From positions 3,907,001-3,971,000 of the forward strand of contig NZ_CP033433.1 of NCBI RefSeq assembly GCF_003713065.1: a stretch of DNA of 64,000 bases, read 5' to 3'. The DNA comes from Cohnella candidum. Its GTDB lineage: Bacteria > Bacillota > Bacilli > Paenibacillales > Paenibacillaceae. A program made the position numbers and the translations under genes. Shown in pieces: positions 16,095-24,578 of this stretch. Below the pieces are notes generated by a model. It made no database searches and had not been told where the DNA came from. It saw only the letters and a program-made list of their open reading frames with translations. Position 1 is the first letter of the stretch, and the number at the start of each line of letters is the position of its first letter.

Positions 16095-17012
16095 GTGAAA
16101 ATATTGATCGCCGGAGCCGGTGCGGTCGGCGGCTATGCGGCAGCCAGGATGCTCGAAGCGGGCGCCGACGTTACGCTGCTCGTCCGGGAGAACCGGAAAA
16201 GGCTTTTGGAGGAAAACGGGCTTACGGTGATAAGCCCGGTCGGCAACTTCTCGGGCAAGCCCAAGGTGATCACGGCGGGTGAGGCGGCCGGTCCTTATGA
16301 TCTCATCGTCGTCGCCATGAAAGCTTACGGCTTGGAGCAGGCGCTCGAGGACCTGCGGCCTTATGCCGGCGAAAACACGGCGCTGCTGCCTTTCCTGAAC
16401 GGCATCCGGCATATGGACTTGATCACGGCGAGCTTCCCTGGCCGCCCGCTGCTCGGCGGCGTCGCCCGGATCGAAACGACGTTGGACGAGCAGGGACGGA
16501 TTGTCCATTTTAGTCCCATGCAATCGTTCACCTATGGGCGTTACGGGGATATGACCGATGAACGCTACGCGGAGCTGCGGACGGAGTTGTCGAAAATCCC
16601 GCTATTACGGGAGCATGACGACATCGTACGGGATTTGTGGGAAAAGTATATGTTCATCAGCGTCATGTCCGGCTTGACCACGCTGTTCGACGCGACGGTC
16701 GGCGAAATTCGCGACGCCGCGGGAATGGTGCCGTTCGAGCGGTTTTCGGCGGAAGCGGCGAATACGATTGCGGCCGCCGGCGGCAGACTGGGGGACGGCA
16801 TCCGGGAGCGCCAGCTGCAGGCGATTGCCGGGATGGCGCCCGGCAGCACGACTTCAATGCTTCGTGACATGCGCCAGGGACTGCCGACGGAAAGCCGGCA
16901 CATTCAAGGTTACCTGCTGGAGCTGGCAGGTCGGCACGGAATCGACACTCCATTGCTGGAGACGGCCTACCATAAGCTCTCGATCTACGAGAACGCAAAA
17001 CGGACCCGCTAG
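16095..17012 (+). CDS. panE: 2-dehydropantoate 2-reductase (ketopantoate reductase family)
   Basis: 305 residues from a GTG at 16095 with GGGAGGTTGGGATC upstream. The N-terminal Rossmann motif is IAGAGAVGGYAAARM (NADPH), and the C-terminal ApbA_C helical domain carries the conserved WEKYMFIS and the Lys/Glu active-site region. The reaction is ketopantoate to pantoate in pantothenate synthesis. Many genomes have several paralogues, some not acting on ketopantoate, and no other pan gene is nearby. A terminator overlaps the stop. Confidence 0.82.
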   Translation: MKILIAGAGAVGGYAAARMLEAGADVTLLVRENRKRLLEENGLTVISPVGNFSGKPKVITAGEAAGPYDLIVVAMKAYGLEQALEDLRPYAGENTALLPFLNGIRHMDLITASFPGRPLLGGVARIETTLDEQGRIVHFSPMQSFTYGRYGDMTDERYAELRTELSKIPLLREHDDIVRDLWEKYMFISVMSGLTTLFDATVGEIRDAAGMVPFERFSAEAANTIAAAGGRLGDGIRERQLQAIAGMAPGSTTSMLRDMRQGLPTESRHIQGYLLELAGRHGIDTPLLETAYHKLSIYENAKRTR

Positions 17013-17024
17013 GGTCCGTTTTTT
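16997..17024. terminator. Bidirectional terminator between panE-like and HxlR genes
   Basis: AAAACGGACCC (16997-17007), loop GCTA, GGGTCCGTTTT (17012-17022), then more T. A flank on the left and T on the right let it act on both convergent genes. Confidence 0.9.
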
Positions 17025-17388
17025 ATTTCGGCGAAGCAGCCGCCTCTTGGCCGATCCGATGGGAGAATTCGTCTCCCCAAGCCTTCATGCTGCTGATGAT
17101 CGGCGCCAGGGTGCGGCCGAAATCGGTCATCGAGTACTCCACCTTCGGCGGAACCTCCCGGTACACCTCGCGGTGGATCACTCCGTCGTCTTCCAGCTCC
17201 CGAAGCTGCAGCGTCAGCATCCTTTGCGTGACCCCGGGAATGAGCCGGCGGAAATCGCTGAATCTTTTGGTCCCGCCCAAAAGATGATAGAGGATGATGC
17301 TTTTCCATTTGCCGCCGATCACGTCCAGCGCCGCCTCCACCGAACAGGAATACTTTCGCCCGGCAGCCGCTTCTTTAGAACTCCCCAT
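17023..17388 (-). CDS. HxlR-family transcriptional regulator
   Basis: 121 residues from the ATG at 17388 with GGGAGGAGACGCGGCC upstream. Winged-helix HxlR domain: an early Cys in YSCSVEAALDVIGGKWKS, where family members often sense electrophiles or oxidants, then LIPGVTQRMLTLQLRELE (recognition helix) and the wing VEYSMTDFG. It is divergent from a nitroreductase gene, a very common HxlR target. The palindrome at 17419-17433 is the likely operator. Confidence 0.93.
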   Translation of the reverse strand: MGSSKEAAAGRKYSCSVEAALDVIGGKWKSIILYHLLGGTKRFSDFRRLIPGVTQRMLTLQLRELEDDGVIHREVYREVPPKVEYSMTDFGRTLAPIISSMKAWGDEFSHRIGQEAAASPK

Positions 17389-17418
17389 GGCCGCGTCTCC
17401 TCCCAATGGTATAAAAAG

Positions 17419-17433
17419 TGTGACTATATCACA
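17419..17433. promoter_or_regulatory. Palindrome TGTGA-CTATA-TCACA between HxlR and nitroreductase
   Basis: Arms TGTGA and TCACA around CTATA, 30 bases before the HxlR start and 70 before the nitroreductase start. Position and symmetry fit an HxlR operator. For the nitroreductase, TACAAT at 17470-17475 is a possible -10. Confidence 0.5.
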
Positions 17434-17503
17434 ACAATGTGCGTACTTCCCATCATACCACATATTCCCTACAATGAGACCACACACAAAGGAGGAGAGA
17501 ATC

Positions 17504-18169
17504 TTGACCCTGCAAAAAGAAGAGATTTTGTCGGCTTATAACTTCCGCCATGCATGCAAGGAATTTGATCCCGACCGGAAAATAACCGACGAGGATTTCG
17601 CCTTCCTGCTCGAAACGGCCCGCTTGTCCCCGAGCTCCTACGGCTTCGAACCGTGGAAAATCGCGGTGCTGCAGGATCCCGTCATCCGGGAGAAGCTTCG
17701 GCCTTATTCCTGGGGCGCCCAGAAGCAGCTGCCGACCGCCAGCCATTTCGTACTGTTCCTCGCCCGTACGCGGGATGCACTCATGCCGGGATCCGAACAC
17801 ATTCGCCATATGGTCGAGGATGTACAAAAGCTGCCTCCGGAAGCCGTCGAGAATAAGAAACGCGTCTACCGCAAATTCCTGGAGTCCGACTTCGAACTCC
17901 TGGACACCGATCGCGCGGTATGGGATTGGGCAGGCAAGCAGGCGTACATTGCGCTCGGAAACATGATGACTGCTGCGGCCTTGATCGGCATCGATTCCTG
18001 CCCCATTGAAGGGTTCGAGCATGAGCCGGTCGAGCGGATTCTTCGCGAAGAGGGAATCGCGGACGGCGAGCAGCTGCGGCTCGTCTGCATGGTCGGCTTC
18101 GGCTTCCGCGTTCGTGAACCCCGCCCGAAAACGAGACAATCGATCGAGGAGATCGTGACCTGGCGGTAA
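17504..18169 (+). CDS. NAD(P)H-dependent nitroreductase-family flavoenzyme
   Basis: 221 residues from a TTG at 17504 with AGGAGGAGAGAATC upstream; no ATG fits the domain boundary. Family features: FMN-binding RHACKEFDP near the N-terminus, ARLSPSSYGFEPWK, and C-terminal IDSCPIEGFEHE and FGFRVREPRPKTRQS. It probably reduces nitro compounds, quinones or electrophilic stressors with FMN. It is divergent from and probably controlled by the HxlR regulator. Confidence 0.92.
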   Translation: MTLQKEEILSAYNFRHACKEFDPDRKITDEDFAFLLETARLSPSSYGFEPWKIAVLQDPVIREKLRPYSWGAQKQLPTASHFVLFLARTRDALMPGSEHIRHMVEDVQKLPPEAVENKKRVYRKFLESDFELLDTDRAVWDWAGKQAYIALGNMMTAAALIGIDSCPIEGFEHEPVERILREEGIADGEQLRLVCMVGFGFRVREPRPKTRQSIEEIVTWR

Positions 18170-18185
18170 ATACTCCATAAATGCG

Positions 18186-18222
18186 AACAAGCGGGCCCTT
18201 GAACGGGCCCGCTTGTTTTTTG
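18186..18222 (+). terminator. Strong terminator after the nitroreductase gene
   Basis: AACAAGCGGGCCC (18186-18198) pairs with GGGCCCGCTTGTT (18205-18217), followed by T. Thirteen perfect base pairs. Confidence 0.93.
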
Positions 18223-18280
18223 ATTCCCGGAACAATCCGCGAATCAAACACGTCTATACAGCATAAGGAGGCGTTGACCT

Positions 18281-18739
18281 ATGGCCAAGTGGCTGATCGC
18301 AGTCAGTTTAACCATCCTCTTGCTCGGATGCGCGGACAAACCCGACGCGAAACCGCATGGAGCAAATCCGCCTGACGCCACGGTCCAAGTCGGGGACCGG
18401 ACTTTCGCAACCAAGCTCGGCACCTACTGCTGGGGCCGATGCGTGGACATGGTCGGTGCCGCTCAGCTCCTGGAAGGCCGAGAACCGATCCGTGTGAATC
18501 CTAACCAAGAGGTTTCGCTCACGATGGCTTATGAACCGCAGCCGAATCAGTTCCATCTCATGCAAGAAAGCGGTTCGGGTCAGACGGAAATTTCGCTAAG
18601 CGGCAACGCTTTCAAAGCTCCCGCCCAGCCCGGCCTCTATTACTATACTTACAGCGTGTGGTGGATGGACGAAGAACGCGCCAACGTTTCGAACGGCGAC
18701 GCCTCTTACGTTTTCGCGCTTCAAGTAGCGACCGAGTGA
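18281..18739 (+). CDS. Hypothetical lipoprotein
   Basis: 152 residues with a lipoprotein signal peptide and lipobox LLGC (Cys17). The mature part begins with a polar linker and contains a Cys pair (YCWGRC) that could form a disulfide; the rest looks beta-rich (QVSLTMAYEPQPNQF, GLYYYTYSVWW), like a small Ig-type domain. Family not recognised. AAGGAGGCGTTGACCT precedes the ATG. It converges on the TPM gene with only 6 bp between stops and no clear terminator. Confidence 0.75.
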   Translation: MAKWLIAVSLTILLLGCADKPDAKPHGANPPDATVQVGDRTFATKLGTYCWGRCVDMVGAAQLLEGREPIRVNPNQEVSLTMAYEPQPNQFHLMQESGSGQTEISLSGNAFKAPAQPGLYYYTYSVWWMDEERANVSNGDASYVFALQVATE

Positions 18740-18745
18740 TTCCGG

Positions 18746-19540
18746 CTACCTGCTTGCCCCGCCACCGCCGGAGGAGCCCCCACCTCCCCCGCCGCCCCAA
18801 CGCCCGCCGCCTGAGGAGCCTCCTCCGGACGATCCTCCTCTGCGACCTAGCATACTCAAGATTCCGTACGTGACGGCGCCGCCCGTAAACTTAAAATCCA
18901 GCAGGATCAGAACCGCAATCCCGAGGCCACCCAACAGCTTGATCGGCCAAGGCAGCGAGCTCCAAAATCCCCCGCCTTCATCGCCGTAATCGGGGACCGG
19001 CATGTCCCCCGATCCGATGGAAGATGCGTCGACGCCGTACTCCGCCGCCATCTCGCGGATCAGCGCGCTCTGCGTCTTGAAGAACGCGTCATCCAGGTGA
19101 CCGGCGTTCCGGTTCGGAACGAAATACCGATCGAGGATCTCCCCGGCCTTGCCGTCCGGGATCCGCCCTTCCATGCCGTATCCGACTTCGATCCGCACAT
19201 GGTTTTCTTGTTTGGCGTACAGCAGCAGCACGCCGTCATTCCGTTTCTTGTCCCCTAAACCCAGTTCGCGGAACTTCGCGACCGCGTACTCCTCAAGCGT
19301 GCGGCTGCCCAGATCGGTTACGGTCACGACGCCGATTTGGGCCGTACCGGTCTGCTCGTGAAGCCAGACGGCTTGGCGATACAACGCTTCCACGGTCTGT
19401 CCGGAAATGACCCCGGCTTCATCCTGCACATAGACGCCGTACCGGGAATCCGCCTGCGCAAACGCTCCCCCCGCCGCAGCGAACAGGGCGAGCACCGCGA
19501 GACAAGCCGCGGCGAAAACCTTCAGCCGCCCCTCCGCCAT
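18746..19540 (-). CDS. TPM-domain membrane protein
   Basis: 264 residues. A signal peptide (to about residue 29) is followed by a TPM domain (VYVQDEAGVISGQTVEAL, then IGVVTVTDLGSRTLEEYA and GYGMEGRIPDGKAGEILD), a transmembrane helix (about 195-215) and a Gly/Ser-rich tail with an RWGGGGGGG stretch. TPM proteins (YgcG-like) are often paired with LemA, as here: the LemA stop lies one base upstream. Their function is unclear; roles in envelope stress and photosystem-type assembly are known from homologues. Confidence 0.9.
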   Translation of the reverse strand: MAEGRLKVFAAACLAVLALFAAAGGAFAQADSRYGVYVQDEAGVISGQTVEALYRQAVWLHEQTGTAQIGVVTVTDLGSRTLEEYAVAKFRELGLGDKKRNDGVLLLYAKQENHVRIEVGYGMEGRIPDGKAGEILDRYFVPNRNAGHLDDAFFKTQSALIREMAAEYGVDASSIGSGDMPVPDYGDEGGGFWSSLPWPIKLLGGLGIAVLILLDFKFTGGAVTYGILSMLGRRGGSSGGGSSGGGRWGGGGGGGSSGGGGASR

Positions 19541-19541
19541 C

Positions 19542-20105
19542 TCAGAACTTCACGTCGGGAGCATTTTCCGCCCCCGCTTTGGCTTGGAAGTAGGTCTTCT
19601 TGTCGAACCCGAACATTCCGGCAAAGATCGCCGCGGGAAACTTCCGGACCTTCGTGTTATAGACCGAAACCGCATCGTTATAATCCTTACGGGCGACCGC
19701 GATCCGGTTCTCCGTGCCCGACAGTTCGTCCATCAGCCTCGTGAACTGGGCATCCGCTTTCAGATCCGGGTAGTTCTCCACCACGACCAACAGCCTGGAC
19801 AGCGCACTTGTCAGCTCCGAATCGGCCGCCGCTTTCTGCTCGGGCGTGCCGGCCCCGGCCAGCCGGGCGCGCGCGTCGGAAATCGCGGTCAGCACTTCTT
19901 TTTCGTGCGCGGCATACCCTTTGACCGTTTGGACCAAATTCGGAATCAGATCCGCCCGGCGCTGCAACTGGACGTCAATCGTCGCGAATTTATTGTCCAC
20001 GTCCGTTTCCGAAGAGACGAGCCGGTTGTAAGATCCGATGCCCGTGAAAAGCAGAATCAAAACGAGTGCCCCAATGATGATCAAACTCATCGTCGAACGT
20101 TTCAT
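19542..20105 (-). CDS. LemA-family membrane protein
   Basis: 187 residues from the ATG at 20105 after GGGGGCAAACGC; an ATG at 20123 has no ribosome site. One N-terminal helix (SLIIIGALVLILLFTGI) and a long helical-bundle domain with the family motif YNRLVSSETDVDNKFATIDVQ and, near the end, FPAAIFAGMFGFDKK. LemA faces outside with its helical domain. It forms an operon with the TPM gene. Confidence 0.93.
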   Translation of the reverse strand: MKRSTMSLIIIGALVLILLFTGIGSYNRLVSSETDVDNKFATIDVQLQRRADLIPNLVQTVKGYAAHEKEVLTAISDARARLAGAGTPEQKAAADSELTSALSRLLVVVENYPDLKADAQFTRLMDELSGTENRIAVARKDYNDAVSVYNTKVRKFPAAIFAGMFGFDKKTYFQAKAGAENAPDVKF

Positions 20106-20288
20106 GCGTTTGCCCCCATCCATCCGTTCTGCGCCTCGAACCAGAGGCTGTCCTTCCTACTCTACTCTCCGAAAATGCCACCTATGCCGGAAGAATTGCA
20201 AAGGACCCGATTGCTTGGTCATCTCTTACCCCAATTCGCGAGAGTCGCACCGCTGGAGAATGGCCCCCGAATAACAGCGTTCCCCATG

Positions 20289-20334
20289 CGAAAAAGCCCC
20301 AACCGTCCATCCCATAAGGGATGGCAGATTGGGG
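20289..20334 (-). terminator. Terminator of the DUF3900-like gene
   Basis: Read on the minus strand GCCCCAA and TTGGGGC flank an inner stem CCATCCC/GGGATGG, followed by five T. It lies 25 bases after the stop. Confidence 0.88.
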
Positions 20335-20357
20335 CCGCCTTTGTTGTCTTATTCTCC

Positions 20358-21545
20358 CTAGCCTTCGGGATAACCTTCCCCGTAACCGCCTGCGGCTGCT
20401 GCCTCATCTTCCTCTTCGGCCCGCTTCCGCATCCGCTCCAGCACGACCGAAATATCGTCGGGCTGGAGCAGCTCGACCGGGGAGACTCCCTTCTCGAATT
20501 CGAAGTTGTCCCCTTCGATCACGACGACGTAGCGCCCGTTATGGCTGGCCAAATGAATCGATTTCCCGTAATCGGCCATATGGCCGCGCACGGAAATCCC
20601 CGCGAGCTTCAGCTTCAGCTCAAGCTCCGGCTGGTACGCGGTGAGTCTCGTCGCCGCCTCCAGTACCCGCTCGTGCGCCCACAGCTCCTGCAGCTCCCGC
20701 TTCTCCGAAGCGGACCAGAGCTCGAATTGTTTTCTCTCCCTCTCGAGCTCATCGATCCCCTCGACCCCCGCGAACCGCGCCTCGTTCACCTCCGGCTCTT
20801 CCAATGCCGCGGCGGCGACTGCGGCGGCTTCGGGCCACTTGGTCTCCATGTATTCCGTGAACATCTCTGCCACCTGGTCGCTGACGATTTCCGGCTTGGA
20901 CTTCTCGTACGAAACGTACTTGAGAAAATCCTCGAAATACCGCGCATGCGATGCCTGGTGGATTTTGAGCTCCCACTCCTCAAGCATTCCCGGCTCCGGC
21001 ATGTGGGGGTACATGATGGACTTGATGTTTCGTGCGTTAATGGCCATTTCCACTTTGGAAATCAGGCTGTGCTCGTCGGAAATGCGGGCGATTTTGTTCT
21101 CGAAGTCGCATTTGAGCAGGAAAACGAACGGATCGTCGAATAACTCGTTCAGCTTTGCGAGCGCTACGATGAACGCTCCTCCGCGAACCGCGCTGGCGTC
21201 CATATAGATGCGGATCAGATCGTCGCCCATCATGTGGAATTGCTGCTTGTCCGGAGCGGTTCGAAGCCGCTGGAACAGGTTGTAGTTCGGGTTGCTCGTC
21301 AACTCATGGCCCGGCTCGACCATGAAACGCCCGATTTTGGTCGGCACCGCCTCGCTGATCGGATTGACTTCCGCCTTGCGTTTGCCGATGCGAGCGAATT
21401 CGCTGTCCAGGAATTCCTTGAGCTCGCTGTCCTGGTATTCCTCATGGGTCAATGTCTGATAGTGCTTATATCGCTTGGTTGTATCGGTCTCGGAACCATC
21501 GGAATGGATCACGAAAAAGCTCAGGTATTGGACGGAAAATTTCAT
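20358..21545 (-). CDS. DUF3900-like / nucleoid-associated-like protein
   Basis: 395 soluble residues. The sequence resembles proteins annotated DUF3900 in Bacilli and, more distantly, the NdpA/YejK nucleoid-associated family (segment MLEEWELKIHQASHARYFEDF and the repeated FLK/FEN stretch about 140-160). A long acidic-basic helix (VNEARFAGVEGIDELERERK, about 255-300) may be a coiled coil. The C-terminus has an Ala/Glu run ending GGYGEGYPEG. AAGGAGACCGCGCTCAC precedes the ATG. Function unknown. Confidence 0.7.
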   Translation of the reverse strand: MKFSVQYLSFFVIHSDGSETDTTKRYKHYQTLTHEEYQDSELKEFLDSEFARIGKRKAEVNPISEAVPTKIGRFMVEPGHELTSNPNYNLFQRLRTAPDKQQFHMMGDDLIRIYMDASAVRGGAFIVALAKLNELFDDPFVFLLKCDFENKIARISDEHSLISKVEMAINARNIKSIMYPHMPEPGMLEEWELKIHQASHARYFEDFLKYVSYEKSKPEIVSDQVAEMFTEYMETKWPEAAAVAAAALEEPEVNEARFAGVEGIDELERERKQFELWSASEKRELQELWAHERVLEAATRLTAYQPELELKLKLAGISVRGHMADYGKSIHLASHNGRYVVVIEGDNFEFEKGVSPVELLQPDDISVVLERMRKRAEEEDEAAAAGGYGEGYPEG

Positions 21546-21654
21546 GTGAGCGCGGTCTCCTTATGGGGCGTTCTCCTAACTGTTTTATTTTAAAGCACGT
21601 CCGCCTTTCATGTAAAAAGGAAAAACGGCGCAATTGACCCTGTTCATCCGCCTG

Positions 21655-21683
21655 TACGGCTCGACCCCCAAGTCCATACGATA
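21655..21683 (+). promoter_or_regulatory. Sigma-K-like promoter for the Lys-rich repeat protein
   Basis: An AC at 21655-21656, 18 bases, then CATACGATA (21675-21683), an exact match to the sigma-K -10 form CATANNNTA. The start codon is 67 bases downstream. Weak -35 definition keeps confidence low. Confidence 0.4.
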
Positions 21684-21749
21684 ACATGCGGCAAAGGAAA
21701 GGCAAGGCCGCTTCCCGACATCCTTGTTCGAGGAAGGGGGTGAAGCAGC

Positions 21750-22019
21750 ATGTGGTTCGGAGGCAAAAAGCACTGCGTCAAAAACATCCGTTCGAAAAAG
21801 GTGAAAACCTTTAACATCGAAAGGGTTAAAGTCAAAAAATTCAACATCAAAAAAGTCAAAGTCAAAAAGTTCAACATCAAAAAAGTCAACGTCAAAAAGT
21901 TCAATGTCGACGTGTTCGACGTTAAAAAAATCCGCGTCAGAAAACACCGTATCGTCAAAGTCGAACATGCGAAAAAACACCGCAAGCACCACAACAAGCA
22001 CCGGAAGCTTCATTGGTAA
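21750..22019 (+). CDS. Lys/His-rich repeat protein, possible spore coat component
   Basis: 89 residues, very basic, no family recognised. After MWFGGKKHC the sequence is an alternating pattern of branched or aromatic and Lys residues (VKVKKFNIKK and variants at about 26-60; unit KKFNI(K/D)xVxV, about 10 residues), then a His/Lys tail (KKHRKHHNKHRKLHW). AGGAAGGGGGTGAAGCAGC precedes the ATG. AAA/AAC-rich codons contrast with the GC-rich neighbours. The pattern and possible sigma-K promoter recall CotG-like spore coat proteins, but this is inference. Confidence 0.65.
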   Translation: MWFGGKKHCVKNIRSKKVKTFNIERVKVKKFNIKKVKVKKFNIKKVNVKKFNVDVFDVKKIRVRKHRIVKVEHAKKHRKHHNKHRKLHW

Positions 22020-22045
22020 TCCCCGGCTAATACCCAATTCCGTTT

Positions 22046-22090
22046 AAGCCCTTTCTCTTCCCTCGGGAAGTCGAAAGGGCCTTTTTTTTG
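22046..22090 (+). terminator. Terminator after the Lys-rich repeat gene
   Basis: AAGCCCTTTC (22046-22055) pairs with GAAAGGGC (22073-22080), with CTTCCC/GGGAAG in between, followed by eight T. Confidence 0.85.
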
Positions 22091-22102
22091 CCTTTCCGGC
22101 GT

Positions 22103-22132
22103 GGATAACGGTGGATAACCGGGTAAATACTG
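22103..22132 (+). promoter_or_regulatory. Sigma-G-like promoter of sspH
   Basis: GGATA (22103-22107), 18 bases, AATACTG (22126-22132), a partial match to GHATR-N17/18-CATWHTA, 19 bases before the start codon of a forespore-type gene. Confidence 0.4.
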
Positions 22133-22150
22133 TGCGAGAGGTGATGACTG

Positions 22151-22360
22151 ATGAACGCTCAAAGAGCGCAAGAAATCGCGGAATCCCCGGAAATGATCGA
22201 TGTCTCTTACTACGGCGTGCCCGTCTACATCCAGCACGTCAACGTGGAGGAAGGGACCGCCAGAATCTTTCAGCGTGAACTTCCGGAAGAGGAGCAAACC
22301 GTCCCACTCGACGCGTTGTCGGAGGAATTCACGACGGAAACGGATCTTCCGTTCGTCTGA
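22151..22360 (+). CDS. sspH: H-type small acid-soluble spore protein
   Basis: 69 residues. MNAQRAQEIAESPEMIDV followed by YYGVPVYIQHVNVEEGTARI is the H-type SASP family signature (SspH). The usual length is about 59; the extra residues form an acidic C-terminus (SEEFTTETDLPFV). Minor spore protein made in the forespore; it does not protect DNA the way alpha/beta SASP do. GAGAGGTGATGACTG precedes the ATG. Convergent with the ABC-F gene. Confidence 0.92.
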   Translation: MNAQRAQEIAESPEMIDVSYYGVPVYIQHVNVEEGTARIFQRELPEEEQTVPLDALSEEFTTETDLPFV

Positions 22361-22372
22361 AGAGACGGGCGT

Positions 22373-24292
22373 TTATTGCCCCGCCATCCATTCTTCGTAC
22401 AAACGGTCCAATCGTTCCTGCAGTTTCTCACGGCTCTCCCAGGCTTTCGCCAATTCAGCGGCATCGGAGGTCGTTCCCGCAATTTCCAGTTCTGCGTCCA
22501 GCCGGCCTAATTCGGCCTCCGTTGCGGAGATCGCCGACTCCAGATCCCGAGCAGCCTCCGTCTTCGCGGCGGGGGCTTTCGCGCGTTTGGCATCGGCTCC
22601 CCCGGCGGAAGTTGCGGCCGGAACGGAAGCGATGACGCGCGTCGCGGATAGATCATCGGCAACGCCAAGCCGCGCGCGTTGCTCCCGGTAATCGTCATAG
22701 TGGCCCAGGAAGCTCGTCAGGCCGCCGTTCCGGACTTCCCAGATCCGCCCGGCGATCCGGTTCATGAAATAGCGGTCGTGAGATACGACAAGCACGGTGC
22801 CCGGGAATTCATCCAAAGCCTCTTCCAACGCCTCGCGGGATACGATGTCGAGATGGTTGGTCGGCTCGTCCAGCAAGAGCAGATTCGGCTTCCGGTGCAT
22901 GAGCAGCGCAAGGCGAAGCCGGGTCCACTCTCCGCCGGAAATCGAGGACAACGATTTGAACACGTCCGGCCCGTAGAACAGCTGCTTGGCCAGCAGCCGC
23001 CTCGCCTCTCCTTCTTCCAATTGCGCCTCTTCCTTGAAGAAGGCCAGGATGCTGGTTTTTCCCCCCGGTTTCTCTTCCTGTCCCAGATAGCCGATTTCGA
23101 CCCTCGCGCCCAGCCTGACTTCGCCGCCGTCCGGCGAAATCTCCCCCAGGAGCAGCTTGAACAGCGTGCTTTTACCGGCGCCGTTGTCCCCGACGATCGC
23201 CGTCTTGTCTCCGTAACGCAGGCTCCCGTCGATGCGGTCTAGAATGGTTCGGGACCCGAAGGACTTCGTTAAGCGCTCGAAGGCGATGACGTCCGTACCG
23301 GAACGGTCGGCCGCGCCCGCCGCGAAATCCGCCGTTTTGGGATCCAGGACCGGGCGTTTGATTTTCTCCATCCGATCCAGCGCTTTGCGCATGGAAGCCG
23401 CCCTCCGGAAAAACTTCTCGTTCCCCCCGATTCGGCCCCACGTTTCCAGTTGCTTGATCGTTTCCTTCATTTTAGCGATTTGCTTCTGCTGTTCCTGATA
23501 CTGGGCAAACTGCCGCAGCAGCCGTTCTTCCTTCTCCTTGACGTATTCCGAATAGGAGGTCAAATAAAGCGATGCTTCACCGTCTTCGATTTCGACGATC
23601 CGGGTGACGACTTTATCCAAAAAGTAGCGGTCGTGGGAGACGATGACGCAGGTGCCGCCGTAATCCCGCAGGTAATCTTCGAGCCATTCGACGCCGCGCA
23701 GGTCCAAATGGTTGGTCGGCTCGTCAAGCAGCAGCAGCGTCGGGCGTTCGATCAGCAGGGAGGCGAGCGCGACTTTCGTTTTCTCGCCGCCCGACAGGGA
23801 GCCGTATCCGCGTTCGAATTGTCCGGCGTCGATCCGCAGCCCCGCCGCGACCTGCGCGATGCGGGCTTCCATCTCGTATCCGCCTCCGTGCTCGAACCGT
23901 TCCTGGGCAGAAGCGTACTGCCTCAGCAGCTCCGTGAGCCGATCGGGGTCACCGGCAAGAGCGGGGTCCGACATCGCTTGCTCCAGCTCCCCCATCCGCT
24001 CCTTCAGCTGAAGCACTTCCCTGTAGCCCCGGGCCAGAATATCATAAACGGCGAGATGCTCTTCCGCTTCCGGGATCTGCTTCAAATAACCGATGCGAGT
24101 GTCTTTGCGGATGGCCAGCTCCCCTTCGTCCGGCCTTTCTTCTCCTGCGATCAAGCGGAGCAGCGTCGTTTTGCCGCATCCATTGCGGCCGATCAGGCCG
24201 ACTCGTCCCCCTTCGGGGATTTCGAAAGTGACTTGTTCCAGCACCAGTTGGGCGCCGTGGTATTTTTTAACGTTTTGGCAGCTTACGATCAT
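22373..24292 (-). CDS. ABC-F family ATPase (ribosome-associated, two nucleotide-binding domains)
   Basis: 639 residues from the ATG at 24292 with TTAGGAGGAACTCTATC upstream. NBD1: Walker A GRNGCGKT (35-42), LSGGE (166-170), LLLDEPTNHLD (about 188-198). A linker of about 80 residues (241-320) is the tRNA-contacting motif. NBD2: Walker A GDNGAGKST (368-376), SISGGEW, LLLDEPTNHLD. A C-terminal coiled coil covers about 575-639. No membrane domain. ABC-F proteins act on the ribosomal E site in translation or antibiotic protection. A leader ORF and terminator precede it. Confidence 0.93.
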   Translation of the reverse strand: MIVSCQNVKKYHGAQLVLEQVTFEIPEGGRVGLIGRNGCGKTTLLRLIAGEERPDEGELAIRKDTRIGYLKQIPEAEEHLAVYDILARGYREVLQLKERMGELEQAMSDPALAGDPDRLTELLRQYASAQERFEHGGGYEMEARIAQVAAGLRIDAGQFERGYGSLSGGEKTKVALASLLIERPTLLLLDEPTNHLDLRGVEWLEDYLRDYGGTCVIVSHDRYFLDKVVTRIVEIEDGEASLYLTSYSEYVKEKEERLLRQFAQYQEQQKQIAKMKETIKQLETWGRIGGNEKFFRRAASMRKALDRMEKIKRPVLDPKTADFAAGAADRSGTDVIAFERLTKSFGSRTILDRIDGSLRYGDKTAIVGDNGAGKSTLFKLLLGEISPDGGEVRLGARVEIGYLGQEEKPGGKTSILAFFKEEAQLEEGEARRLLAKQLFYGPDVFKSLSSISGGEWTRLRLALLMHRKPNLLLLDEPTNHLDIVSREALEEALDEFPGTVLVVSHDRYFMNRIAGRIWEVRNGGLTSFLGHYDDYREQRARLGVADDLSATRVIASVPAATSAGGADAKRAKAPAAKTEAARDLESAISATEAELGRLDAELEIAGTTSDAAELAKAWESREKLQERLDRLYEEWMAGQ

Positions 24293-24343
24293 GATAGAGT
24301 TCCTCCTAAGTGGATTCCCTCCCGGCCGACGCCGAATGTCTGC

Positions 24344-24379
24344 GGAAAACGAAAAAGACGCGGGAAACATCCCGCGCCT
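24344..24379 (-). terminator. Terminator between leader ORF and ABC-F gene (candidate attenuator)
   Basis: Read on the minus strand GGCGCGGGA-TGTT-TCCCGCGTC (24357-24378) forms a nine-pair stem (one G-U in RNA), followed by TTTTTCGTTTT. It lies 52 bases before the ABC-F start. No other promoter is evident between it and the gene, so ABC-F expression would need read-through. Confidence 0.75.
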
Positions 24380-24414
24380 TCGCCTTCACGTATCCGTAGA
24401 GGTCGAGACAGGAA

Positions 24415-24546
24415 TCATTTCGCGATGGGAATAACCGTATGGGCAAAAATGGACAGACTTCTCCCGTCTACCGTCCATTCATGCACGATGCCAGCGGCCT
24501 GTATCGGCTCCCGGCTCAGTTGGTTATTCTCGCATTCGCGATTCAT
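24415..24546 (-). CDS. Short ORF (43 residues) ahead of the ABC-F gene, possible leader peptide
   Basis: MNRECENNQLSREPIQAAGI is the first part; it ends FAHTVIPIAK. AAGGAGGTGGGGCAGG gives an excellent ribosome site with 7-base spacing, and promoter boxes lie directly upstream, so the ORF is very probably translated. No family recognised. Its last codons (VIPIA) contain TCCCATCGCG, which could pair with the 5' arm of the downstream terminator as an antiterminator. It may be a ribosome-stalling leader or an independent small gene. Confidence 0.7.
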   Translation of the reverse strand: MNRECENNQLSREPIQAAGIVHEWTVDGRSLSIFAHTVIPIAK

Positions 24547-24578
24547 CCTGCCCCACCTCCTTCCAGTCAATTGGATAG

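Noticed and set aside
21585-22037. Minus-strand ORF with repeated FDVDFFDVELFD-type residues
   Set aside because: It mirrors the Lys-rich repeat gene on the other strand, which has a strong ribosome site; the minus frame has none.
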